Positions 1-6,168 are shown, counted from the first letter of the stretch. The stretch is DNA of 6,493 nucleotides from Sphingomonadaceae bacterium (GCA_947442095.1 CANEVG010000207.1:1-6493), one strand, 5' to 3'. Notes: generated by a model from the sequence alone, not told the origin. Translations and numbers: made by a program.

Positions 1-720
1 ATTGCCGCCGTGCTCACCCTGCGCCGCTCGCAGGTGCTCTCAGGCGCGCTGTTCGGCCTGCTGGTGATCAAGCCGCATCTCGCGCTGCTTGTCCCATTCT
101 GGCTCGCCGCTGGGCGCAAATGGACCGCCATCGCCGCCGCCGCCGCTTCAGCTGCGCTGCTCTGCCTTGCCTCACTGCTGGTCTTCGGCATCGACACATG
201 GCGCGCCTATCCGCAGAGCTTTTTCGTGAGCCAGACGCTGATGGCGCAGACAAGCAGCGAATTCTTCCTGCGCATGAGCACGCCGTACGCGGCTCTTCGC
301 GTGCTGTTCGGCCCCGTGGCGGCGATGATCGGTCAGGGTCTGATCACGCTCCTAACAGGAGCGCTCGCCTGCCTCTACTGGCGCCGCGCCCCTAGCGAGG
401 AGGCCGCAGGGGCGATGCTGCTCGCGGCCACCGCGCTCGCCTCACCCTATCTGTTCAGCTACGATCTGACCTTTCTTGCCATGCCGGTGTTCTTCCTTGT
501 CGGCATGGCGCGCCGCACAGGCTGGCGGCCATGGGAGAAGCTGGCGCTGGTGGTGATCTGGCTTGCCCCCCTCGCCACCCGCGCCGCCGCGCTGCCGCTG
601 GGGCTCAACCTGATGCCGCTGGCGAGCGCCGTGCTGCTATCGCTGGTGTGGTCGACCCAGTCCCAGACGAAAGCAGAAAAAAAGGGACAGTCCCCACTTC
701 TCTCATCACCCCAGCCTTGA
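1..720 (+). CDS. Glycosyltransferase family 87 (DUF2029) membrane protein, 3' part
   Basis: The frame is open from base 1 to the TGA at 718-720, so the gene is cut by the window edge and only about 239 C-terminal residues are visible; the GTG at 10 is internal and is not proposed as a start. The protein is a chain of hydrophobic segments separated by short basic loops. It includes a KPHLALLVPFWLAAGRKW stretch typical of the GT87/DUF2029 family. These are polytopic enzymes that use polyprenyl-phosphate-linked sugars on the outer face of the inner membrane (family knowledge). Later hydrophobic segments cover roughly residues 95-120, 135-165 and 175-215. The final ~20 residues (from TKAEKK on) are hydrophilic, low in complexity and encoded over a palindrome, so they look like an acquired tail. 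The exact sugar and acceptor cannot be told. It is convergent with hemF. Confidence 0.75.
   Translation: MAAVLTLRRSQVLSGALFGLLVIKPHLALLVPFWLAAGRKWTAIAAAAASAALLCLASLLVFGIDTWRAYPQSFFVSQTLMAQTSSEFFLRMSTPYAALRVLFGPVAAMIGQGLITLLTGALACLYWRRAPSEEAAGAMLLAATALASPYLFSYDLTFLAMPVFFLVGMARRTGWRPWEKLALVVIWLAPLATRAAALPLGLNLMPLASAVLLSLVWSTQSQTKAEKKGQSPLLSSPQP
677..695 (-). terminator. Intrinsic terminator of hemF, formed by a GGGACAGTCCC palindrome
   Basis: The plus strand shows seven A's (677-683) followed by GGGAC-A-GTCCC (684-694). Read on the minus strand this is a GC-rich hairpin followed by seven T's, about 75 bases past the hemF stop, which is a good intrinsic terminator for hemF transcripts. The stem is short (about 4-5 bp with a tight loop), so its strength is uncertain. 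The same bases encode the last residues of the convergent glycosyltransferase. From memory, this palindrome with flanking A or T runs is a recurring intergenic motif in proteobacterial genomes, so it may also be a small dispersed repeat. Confidence 0.5.
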
Positions 721-768
721 TCCGCGGGGTCCCGCTTCCCAAGGTCCTACTTCATCGCGCGCGCAGGC

Positions 769-1659
769 TCAAACCCAGTTTGCCTCGGGCGGCAGGCTCA
801 TCAGGATCGCATCGATGTTGCCGCCGGTCTTGAGGCCAAACAGCGTGCCCCGGTCATAGACCAGATTGAACTCGGCATAGCGCCCGCGCCATGTCAGCTG
901 CTGGAGCTTGTCTTCCGGGGTCCAATCCATGTTCATCCGCCGCCGCACCAGCGCCGGGTAGATGTTCATGAACGCATCGCCCACATCGCGCGTGAATGCA
1001 AAGTTCGCCTCGAACCCGGCATCGTCAGCGCATTCGAGGTGATCGTAGAATATGCCGCCTACGCCCCGGTGAACCTTGCGGTGGGGGATGTAGAAGTAGT
1101 CGTCCGCCCAGGCCTTGAACTTGGGGTAATAGGCCGGATCGTGCGCATCGCACGCGGCTTGATAGCTCGCGTGGAAATCGGCCGTATCTTCCTCGTAAGG
1201 GATCGGCGGATTGAGATCGCCGCCGCCGCCGAACCACGCCTTGCGCGTCGTCAAAAAGCGGGTGTTCATGTGCACGGCGGGCACATGCGGGTTGGTCATA
1301 TGCGCCACCAGGCTGATGCCGGTTGCGGTAAAGCCGGGGTTTTCGGGGTCCGCGCCGTTCATCGTCTTGGCGAATTCGGGGCTGAAGGTGCCGCCCACGG
1401 TCGAGACATTGACACCGACCTTCTCGAACACCTTGCCCTTCATCAGCCCCTGCACGCCGCCGCCTCCGTCGGCGACCGGCTCACCGTCATGCTCGCGGTT
1501 CCATGGGGTGAAGGTGAAGCTGGCATCGCTGCCCGCCTCACGCTCGATCGCCTCGAATTCGTTGCAGATGCGGGTGCGAAGGCTTTCGAACCAGGCGCGG
1601 GCGCGGGCGGTGTGGGGGCTCCAGTCTGAAGCGGCTTCAAGTGTGGGTGCAGTGCTCAT
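769..1659 (-). CDS. hemF: Oxygen-dependent coproporphyrinogen III oxidase
   Basis: HemF catalyses oxidative decarboxylation of coproporphyrinogen III to protoporphyrinogen IX in haem (and, where present, chlorophyll) synthesis; it is cytosolic and uses O2. From the ATG at 1659 it is 296 aa, the usual bacterial length. Visible family blocks include the FEKVGVNVSTVGG region (residues 78-90), HMNTRFL (130-136), WFGGGGDLNP (142-151), the HR...RGVGGIFYD block (193-206) and the C-terminal YDRGTLFGLKTGG stretch. Within the family signature, Ala replaces the usual Cys after the Trp of KAW and Val196 stands where Glu is common. An in-frame TTG two codons upstream (1665) is a possible alternative start. 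A GAGG sits directly against the ATG, too close to be a good ribosome binding site, so the start is moderately sure. It converges with the glycosyltransferase and diverges from pdeM. Confidence 0.95.
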   Translation of the reverse strand: MSTAPTLEAASDWSPHTARARAWFESLRTRICNEFEAIEREAGSDASFTFTPWNREHDGEPVADGGGGVQGLMKGKVFEKVGVNVSTVGGTFSPEFAKTMNGADPENPGFTATGISLVAHMTNPHVPAVHMNTRFLTTRKAWFGGGGDLNPPIPYEEDTADFHASYQAACDAHDPAYYPKFKAWADDYFYIPHRKVHRGVGGIFYDHLECADDAGFEANFAFTRDVGDAFMNIYPALVRRRMNMDWTPEDKLQQLTWRGRYAEFNLVYDRGTLFGLKTGGNIDAILMSLPPEANWV

Positions 1660-1703
1660 CCTCAAGTCTTGCCAAGCGAAACACGATCCGGCAAGGGTTG
1701 TGC
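1660..1703. promoter_or_regulatory. Divergent hemF/pdeM intergenic region
   Basis: These 44 bases must hold the 5' signals of both divergent genes unless promoters lie inside the coding regions. AAGGG at 1693-1697 is a good ribosome binding site for pdeM, six bases before its ATG. A 6-bp inverted repeat CTTGCC (1668-1673) / GGCAAG (1690-1695) spans the region and could be an operator or chance. No convincing -35/-10 pair is visible. Confidence 0.35.
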
Positions 1704-2393
1704 ATGGTTCCCGTTTCGTTCGCCCCGTTTACCTTCGCCGCGCAGGAGTTCGCGCTGGCCCCGTCGCGCGCGCTATACTGGGCTGAAGAGCGCGCGCTGC
1801 TGGTCGCCGATCTGCACCTCGAGAAGGCGAGCTTCTTCGCCAAGCACGGCCAGATGCTCCCGCCCTACGACAGCCGCGAGACCTTGGAGCGAATCGCCAC
1901 CGCTATCCGTGAGACGGGCGCGCGGCGCGTGTTCTGCCTTGGGGACAACTTCCACGACAGCCATGGCCCATCCCGGCTCGAACCTTATGCTGCGGGCATG
2001 CTCGCTGCACTGATGCGCGCCACCGAGTGGGTCTGGATCACCGGGAATCATGACACAAAGGAGGCCAGCGCCGCAGCAGAAGGCTTGGCCGAGCTCGCCA
2101 TCTCGGGCATCATACTGCGCCACGAAGCCCGCCCGGGCGCAGCGGGGCCAGAGCTTTCCGGCCATTTCCACCCCAAGCTAAGCGTCACCGCGCGCGGCCG
2201 CCGCGTCGCGCGGCCCTGCGCCGTGGCGAGCGAGCAGCGCCTCATACTCCCCGCATTCGGCGCGCTGACCGGCGGAATGAACGCCGCCGACCCCGCTATC
2301 CTCGGCGCGCTCCAGCCCGCCAGAGCCATCGACGCGCTGGTTCCGGCCGCCGGCAAGCTCGCCCGGTTTGCCCTCTGGCGACAGGCCGCCTGA
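1704..2393 (+). CDS. pdeM: Ligase-associated DNA damage response endonuclease PdeM
   Basis: This is a calcineurin-like metallophosphoesterase of 229 aa. The metal-binding signature is complete: D36-x-H38 (VADLHLEK), GDNFHD (80-85), GNHD (114-117), a His after the central sheet (RHE, 139-141) and GHFHP (153-157). The pattern matches PdeM, a family named because its genes usually sit with an ATP-dependent DNA ligase, an Lhr-type helicase and a nuclease in a repair cluster (family knowledge). It is expected to be a cytosolic metal-dependent nuclease or phosphodiesterase. The frame is open further upstream, but the ATG at 1704 has a good AAGGG at six bases and begins where the family usually begins. 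No ligase, helicase or exonuclease is adjacent: hemF is upstream and infC downstream. Partners could lie elsewhere in the genome. Confidence 0.85.
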   Translation: MVPVSFAPFTFAAQEFALAPSRALYWAEERALLVADLHLEKASFFAKHGQMLPPYDSRETLERIATAIRETGARRVFCLGDNFHDSHGPSRLEPYAAGMLAALMRATEWVWITGNHDTKEASAAAEGLAELAISGIILRHEARPGAAGPELSGHFHPKLSVTARGRRVARPCAVASEQRLILPAFGALTGGMNAADPAILGALQPARAIDALVPAAGKLARFALWRQAA

Positions 2394-2441
2394 GAATCCT
2401 TAACCTTCCCGCTTTATCTAACGCCGCATTGTGATATGAGC

Positions 2442-2483
2442 GCGCGGGGCATGCACACACCGCGCCATCGTCCCCGTTTTTGA
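2442..2483 (+). promoter_or_regulatory. Structured infC leader with two competing stems and a 10-codon ORF
   Basis: In the 109 bases before infC, GCGCGG (2442-2447) can pair with CCGCGC (2460-2465). The overlapping CGGGG (2445-2449) can instead pair with CCCCG (2472-2476), which is followed by TTTTT (2477-2481) like a weak terminator. The two pairings exclude each other. A tiny frame, ATG at 2451 to TGA at 2483, would encode MHTPRHRPRF across both stems. The layout resembles an attenuator, but the leader frame lacks a good ribosome binding site and the stems are short, so this is tentative. No convincing promoter is seen between 2394 and 2441. Confidence 0.25.
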
Positions 2484-2489
2484 AACATC

Positions 2490-2505
2490 AGGAGCAAGCA
2501 CTATA
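2490..2505 (+). promoter_or_regulatory. Ribosome binding site and ATA start of infC
   Basis: AGGAG at 2490-2494 lies eight bases before ATA (2503-2505), which is in frame with IF3. The first in-frame ATG (2524) has no purine-rich site within 15 bases upstream; that stretch is C-rich. Rare AUU/AUC/AUA starts on infC are known to let IF3 repress its own translation, because IF3 discriminates against non-canonical start codons. The spacing therefore decides for ATA. Confidence 0.8.
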
Positions 2506-3045
2506 GCCCCCCCACCTCGGCGCATGATGGCGCCCCCAGTAAAGACCGGCCCCCGCTACAACCAGCTCATCTCCGTGCCCAAAGTGCGTGTGATCGATGA
2601 GAACGGCGAAAACCTCGGGGTCATGTACACGCGTGAAGCGATTGACCAGGCTGCCGAAGTCGGTCTCGACCTTGTCGAGGTCTCGCCCAACGCCGATCCG
2701 CCGGTCTGCAAGTTCCTCGATGTCGGCAAGTTCCGCTACGAAGCCCAGAAAAAGGCCAACCTCGCCCGCAAGAGCCAGAAGACGCAGGAGATCAAGGAGA
2801 TCAAGATGCGTCCTAACATCGATGACCATGATTACGAGACGAAGATGCGCTCGGTGGTCAAGTTCATCGAGGAAGGCGACAAGGTCAAGCTCACCCTGCG
2901 CTTCCGCGGCCGCGAACTCTCGCACCAGCAGCTCGGCATGAACCTCTTGCGCAAAGTACAGGAAGACGTTGCCGAAATCGCCAAGATCGAGGCCTTCCCC
3001 CGCATGGAAGGCCGCCAGATGCTGATGGTCCTCGCACCGAAGTAA
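2503..3045 (+). CDS. infC: Translation initiation factor IF-3
   Basis: IF3 binds the 30S subunit, keeps 50S off and checks the start codon and initiator tRNA. From the ATA start the protein is 180 aa, the normal length; the ATG at 2524 would give 173. The N-domain begins near GPRYN and carries the GENLGV and DLVEVSPNADPPVCK blocks. A lysine-rich linker (around KKANLARKSQKTQEIKEIK) leads to the C-domain with KMRPNIDDHDYETK, DKVKLTLRFRGRELSH and the terminal EAFPRMEGRQMLMVLAPK. The family signature reads KFLDVGKFRYEAQKK, with Phe and Val where Leu/Met and Phe/Tyr are more usual. It is not followed by rpmI and rplT as in E. coli; the next gene is an anion transporter. Expression is probably autoregulated through the ATA codon. 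Confidence 0.97.
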   Translation: MAPPPRRMMAPPVKTGPRYNQLISVPKVRVIDENGENLGVMYTREAIDQAAEVGLDLVEVSPNADPPVCKFLDVGKFRYEAQKKANLARKSQKTQEIKEIKMRPNIDDHDYETKMRSVVKFIEEGDKVKLTLRFRGRELSHQQLGMNLLRKVQEDVAEIAKIEAFPRMEGRQMLMVLAPK

Positions 3046-3055
3046 GCCCCAAAAA

Positions 3056-3081
3056 GCCCTCTCTCCTTCAGGGGAGAGGGC
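3056..3081. repeat. Strong hairpin downstream of infC, terminator or REP-like repeat
   Basis: GCCCTCTCTCC (3056-3066) and GGGGAGAGGGC (3071-3081) form an 11-bp stem with one T-G wobble and a TTCA loop, starting 10 bases past the infC stop. On the plus strand no T run follows, so it is not a textbook intrinsic terminator for infC. On the minus strand it is followed by five T's (A's at 3051-3055), yet no minus-strand gene runs into it. It could stabilise the infC mRNA 3' end or be a member of a dispersed palindromic repeat family. The rest of the 142-base gap (3082-3187) shows no clear signal. Confidence 0.5.
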
Positions 3082-3187
3082 CCGCGAGAGCGGCCTGATA
3101 CCCTACAGCGCCAAAACTCTGCGCTTCCCCCACCTCCGCCCCGTCTGCTACGCCCTGAAGCGGGTCACGCGGGGAAATCAAAACACT

Positions 3188-4603
3188 ATGAATGCACGGA
3201 ACTTGGCGCTGGGTGCAGGCCCGCTCGGCTTCCTCGCCACGCTGATCCTTGCCGCGCCCGCCGGAATGTCCGTCAACGCCTGGCACACCGCAGGCCTCGT
3301 GTGGTGGATGGCGGTCTGGTGGATGACCGAGGCGATGCCGCTTTCGGCCACCGCGATGCTGCCGTTCATCGTGCTGCCACTCACCGGGGTGACCGACGCG
3401 AACAAGACCGCCTCGGCCTATTATTCCCCCATCATGTTCCTGTTCATCGGCGGCGCATTTCTGGCGCTGGCGATCGAGCGCACCGGCCTGCACCGCCGCC
3501 TCGCACTCGCCATGCTGGCGCGCGCAGGCTCCAGCCCGCACCGCCTGCTGCTCGCGGTCATGACCGCCACCGCCACGATCTCGATGTTCATTTCCAACAC
3601 CTCCACCGCGCTCATCATGATGCCGATGGCGCTCGCCATCCTCACCTCGGGCGGGATCAAGCCAGGCGACACCACCGGCATGGCCGGCGCGCTGCCGATG
3701 GGCGTCGCCTTTGCCGCCACGCTCGGCGGCTATGGCACCATCGTCGGCACCCCCACCAATGCCATTGCGGCCGCCTTGCTCGACCGGACTCTGGGCGTGA
3801 AGATCAGCTTCCTCGAATGGTCAGCCTATGGCCTGCCGATCGTGCTGCTCGGCGTGCCGCTGGCCGCGCTCATCATCGCGCGGGTCCACCAGCTTCATGC
3901 CGGCAGCTTCGATCCTGCCGCCGCGCGCGGCGCCATCGCGCACACGCACACGTGGTCCACCCCTGAAAAGCGCCTCGTACCGGTGTTCGCGCTGGCGGTG
4001 CTGGCATGGGTCACCCTGCCGATCACGCAGGAGCTGTTCCCCAAGGGCGGCCTCACCGATGGCACCATCGCCGCCATTGCGGGCCTCGTGCTGTTCGTGC
4101 TGCCCGATGGCACTGGCCGCGCAATGCTCACCTGGAAGGAAGCGAACCGCGCGCCTTGGGACGTCGTCCTGATGTTCGGCGGCGGGCTCTCCCTCGCGAT
4201 GGGCATGGATGCATCAGGGCTCAGCGACTGGCTCGGCACCGCGATGCTGCCGCTGAAGTCCGTGCCGCTGCCCGTGGTTGCGCTGGTGCTGGTCGCCTTC
4301 GTCATCGTCGTCACCGAATTCGCGAGCAACATCGCCGCTGCCAGCGGGATCATGCCCGTCGTTGCGGCGCTTTGCGGCGCGCTGAAGGCCGATCCGATCC
4401 TGCTCGCACTCCCCGCCGCGATGGCCGCCAGCTGGGGCTTCATGCTCCCCGCCGGCACCGGCCCCAACGCGCTCGCGTGGAGCACCGGCCATATCGCCAT
4501 GCCCCGCGTCATCCGCGCTGGGCTCCTGCTCGATCTGGCGGGCGCGCTGCTGATCGTCTGTGTCGTGTGGGGGATGGCGGCGATCTTGCGCGCCAGTTTC
4601 TAA
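3188..4603 (+). CDS. DASS/SLC13-family sodium:anion symporter
   Basis: This 471-aa polytopic inner-membrane protein matches the divalent anion:Na+ symporter family, whose members import dicarboxylates, citrate or sulfate with sodium. It has the family's two-fold repeat. The first half has FLFIGGAFLALAIERTGLHRR (84-104), the SNT motif in FISNTSTA (residues 136-138) and the sodium-loop GTIVGTPTN (183-191). The second half has VTEFASNIAAASG, where SNT is replaced by SNI (380-382), and PAGTGPN (421-427). About a dozen hydrophobic segments can be seen. The substrate cannot be assigned from sequence. The ATG at 3188 precedes the first hydrophobic segment; the upstream purine stretch GGGGAAA is rather distant, so translation initiation looks weak. 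Followed after 22 bases by a potassium channel gene on the same strand, likely one transcript. Confidence 0.88.
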   Translation: MNARNLALGAGPLGFLATLILAAPAGMSVNAWHTAGLVWWMAVWWMTEAMPLSATAMLPFIVLPLTGVTDANKTASAYYSPIMFLFIGGAFLALAIERTGLHRRLALAMLARAGSSPHRLLLAVMTATATISMFISNTSTALIMMPMALAILTSGGIKPGDTTGMAGALPMGVAFAATLGGYGTIVGTPTNAIAAALLDRTLGVKISFLEWSAYGLPIVLLGVPLAALIIARVHQLHAGSFDPAAARGAIAHTHTWSTPEKRLVPVFALAVLAWVTLPITQELFPKGGLTDGTIAAIAGLVLFVLPDGTGRAMLTWKEANRAPWDVVLMFGGGLSLAMGMDASGLSDWLGTAMLPLKSVPLPVVALVLVAFVIVVTEFASNIAAASGIMPVVAALCGALKADPILLALPAAMAASWGFMLPAGTGPNALAWSTGHIAMPRVIRAGLLLDLAGALLIVCVVWGMAAILRASF

Positions 4604-4625
4604 ATTGGGGCTATAGTGTCCACTG

Positions 4626-5738
4626 ATGGACGCTGACGAAACCGACCTTTCCGCCTTCAGCCAGGGCGCAAACCGCGTCCTCGGCTCGCCGCTGCGGCTG
4701 CTGACGGGCACGGTCATCTATGTCGCGGTGCTGTTCCTCGTCTCGACCCTTGGCTACATCGCCGCGGGCTGGCCGTCGGGCGACGCGGCCTACATGGTGC
4801 TCCTCACCATCTTCTCGGTCGGTTACGGTGAAGTGCGGCCGATCGACACCGCCTTTCTGCGGCTGTGGACCACGGCCACGATCGTGCTCGGCTGCACTGG
4901 CATGATCGTTCTGACGGGCGCCATGGTGCAAGTGTTCACGCTGTTCCAGTTCCGCCAGCTTCTGGGGATCAACAAGATGCAGACCGAAATCGAGAAGCTC
5001 AAGGACCACGCGATCATCTGCGGCCTAGGCCGCATCGGCGTGCAGCTCGCCAAGGCGCTCACAGAAGCGCGCCACCCGTTCGTGATCATCGAGAGGAGCG
5101 CCGCCAAAGCGGAAGACGCCAAAGCGCAAGGCTGGCTGGTGCTAGTGGGCGAAGCGACGCACGAGGAAACCCTGCATGCCGCCGGGATCGAAACGGCGCG
5201 CGTCCTCGCCTCGGTCCTGCCCGATGATGCCGCCAACGTGTTCATCACGCTCTCGGCGCGCAGCCTCAATCCCAAAGTCCAGATCATCGCACGCGGCGAG
5301 GCCCCGACCACCGAACGCAAGCTGTTCCACGCGGGCGCAGACAAAGTCGTGCTCCCCACTCACATCGGCGCGGAACGCATTGTCGAGCTGATCCTCTACC
5401 CCGCGACCGACACCGTGATCCAGGACGCCGAACACATGTCCGACGCCCGCCGCTTCCTGCACGATCTCGGCCTCGACGTCGAAGTCGTCACCGCGATCCC
5501 CAAGGGCGCGATGACCGGCCTGAGCGTCGGCGAAGCCGAACGCCGCGGCGCCGGCGCCTTCTTCATCGTCCAGATCAACCGCGCCACCGGCCAATCCATC
5601 CAGCACCCCGGCGAGGACGTGAACATCGAAGTCGGCGATTCTATCGTACTGGTGGTGCGCGGCACCCGCCTTTCCGCAGGCGCAATCTTCGGCATGCCCG
5701 CAACGCCGGTGAAGGAGGGGCGGGCTTATCTGGGGTGA
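4626..5738 (+). CDS. Two-helix potassium channel with RCK (TrkA-N/TrkA-C) domain
   Basis: At 370 aa this has the architecture of MthK-type prokaryotic K+ channels: TM1 at about 27-48, a pore helix, the selectivity filter VGYG (65-68, in TIFSVGYGEVRP), TM2 at about 80-106, a linker (QTEIEKLKDH) and a cytoplasmic RCK domain. The RCK N-lobe has the Rossmann motif GLGRIG (133-138) and an acidic residue, E156, at the end of the second strand (VIIER), where nucleotide ribose is usually bound. The C-lobe (TrkA_C) spans roughly 285-355. It should form tetramers in the inner membrane that pass K+ and are gated by a ligand bound to the RCK ring; which ligand is unknown. Filter variants are Ser for Thr before VGYG and Glu for Asp after it. 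It starts 22 bases after the anion symporter without a strong ribosome binding site, consistent with co-transcription and perhaps coupled translation. Confidence 0.9.
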   Translation: MDADETDLSAFSQGANRVLGSPLRLLTGTVIYVAVLFLVSTLGYIAAGWPSGDAAYMVLLTIFSVGYGEVRPIDTAFLRLWTTATIVLGCTGMIVLTGAMVQVFTLFQFRQLLGINKMQTEIEKLKDHAIICGLGRIGVQLAKALTEARHPFVIIERSAAKAEDAKAQGWLVLVGEATHEETLHAAGIETARVLASVLPDDAANVFITLSARSLNPKVQIIARGEAPTTERKLFHAGADKVVLPTHIGAERIVELILYPATDTVIQDAEHMSDARRFLHDLGLDVEVVTAIPKGAMTGLSVGEAERRGAGAFFIVQINRATGQSIQHPGEDVNIEVGDSIVLVVRGTRLSAGAIFGMPATPVKEGRAYLG

Positions 5739-5756
5739 GATAGCGGACGTGCAATT

Positions 5757-5775
5757 TGTAGCACTTGGTGCTACA
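5757..5775. promoter_or_regulatory. Perfect 19-base palindrome, likely toxin-antitoxin operator
   Basis: TGTAGCAC (5757-5764), spacer TTG, GTGCTACA (5768-5775): the 8-bp arms are perfect inverted repeats. It lies 19 bases after the channel gene stop and immediately before the toxin remnant, the place where antitoxins usually autorepress their operon. No T run follows, so it is not a terminator for the channel gene. Possible promoter elements overlap it (for example TTGGTG at 5765-5770), but none is convincing. Confidence 0.6.
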
Positions 5776-5782
5776 TTAAGGT

Positions 5783-6168
5783 ATTGACGTATCTTTTCAT
5801 CCGCGCGCCTTCAAGACAGGCTGTTTTGCCAAGGCCGCGAAGAAGGCAAGGATTTCGGGCGAAATGCTGCGCAAGGCGATTGCGCAAGTGATGCCGGACA
5901 AGCCGATGATCTGGGCGGCGGGGTGTTCAAGAAGCGCCTGGCGAACAACCAGTATCGCTCGATCATACTGGCGCGGGGCGGCGATTTCTGGGTCTATCAG
6001 TGTCTGTTCGCCAAACAGAACCGTGCCAACATCGATGACGACGAGCTGTCGGCGTTCCGTTTGCTCGCCAAGCAATAGGGGGCGATGACGCAAGTTCAAA
6101 CCGAAGCGCAAGTTGCGGGCGGACTGTGGATCGAGATTTGCAAAACTGAGTTGGAGCAAGCGCAATGA
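5783..6168 (+). pseudogene. Decayed RelE/HigB-like toxin of a type II toxin-antitoxin module
   Basis: No single frame encodes the protein, but two join into a RelE/HigB-type toxin. The frame through 5810 gives FKTGCFAKAAKKARISGEML and continues to AQVM at 5893. After the loss of one base (ATGGCC reduced to ATGCC at 5891-5895), the next frame gives AGQADDLGGGVFKKRL, then RSIILARGGDFWVY, LFAKQNRANIDDDELSAF and LLAKQ. A TAG at 6076-6078 stands where a sense codon is expected; the same frame goes on (GAMTQVQ...GLWIEICKTE) to TGA at 6166-6168, overlapping the antitoxin ATG as ATGA. The upstream frame has no ATG, GTG or TTG before the conserved part; ATT at 5783 is only the outer limit. The intact product would have been about 120-128 aa, and its family cleaves ribosome-bound mRNA. 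A sequencing error could explain one lesion but hardly all of them. Confidence 0.8.

Noticed and set aside
724..735. GCGGG-GT-CCCGC inverted repeat between the convergent genes
   Set aside because: A two-base loop cannot form without breaking the stem and no T run follows on either strand.
1039..1629. Long plus-strand open frame opposite hemF
   Set aside because: It is antisense to a well-conserved hemF and has no recognisable domain; GC-rich codon bias creates such frames.
2524..3045. infC starting at the ATG at 2524
   Set aside because: No ribosome binding site is near it, while ATA at 2503 has AGGAG at ideal spacing and the upstream codons stay in frame.
3895..4717. Long minus-strand open frames opposite the DASS transporter
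   Set aside because: They mirror the high third-position GC of the real gene and show only low-complexity, non-family protein sequence.
5545..5558. GGCGCCGGCGCC palindrome inside the channel gene
   Set aside because: It encodes a normal Gly/Ala-rich part of the RCK C-lobe and is expected by chance in GC-rich coding DNA.
5142..5606. Minus-strand open frame opposite the potassium channel
   Set aside because: It is a shadow of the RCK domain coding sequence, without a family match or a ribosome binding site.
5885..5900. Programmed -1 frameshifting that would rescue the toxin
   Set aside because: There is no slippery heptamer at the junction, and an amber codon further on would still truncate the product.
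5864..6088. A separate 74-residue gene starting at the ATG at 5864
   Set aside because: Only its first ten or so residues look like the toxin; after 5893 it is the wrong frame of the toxin remnant and has no family features.
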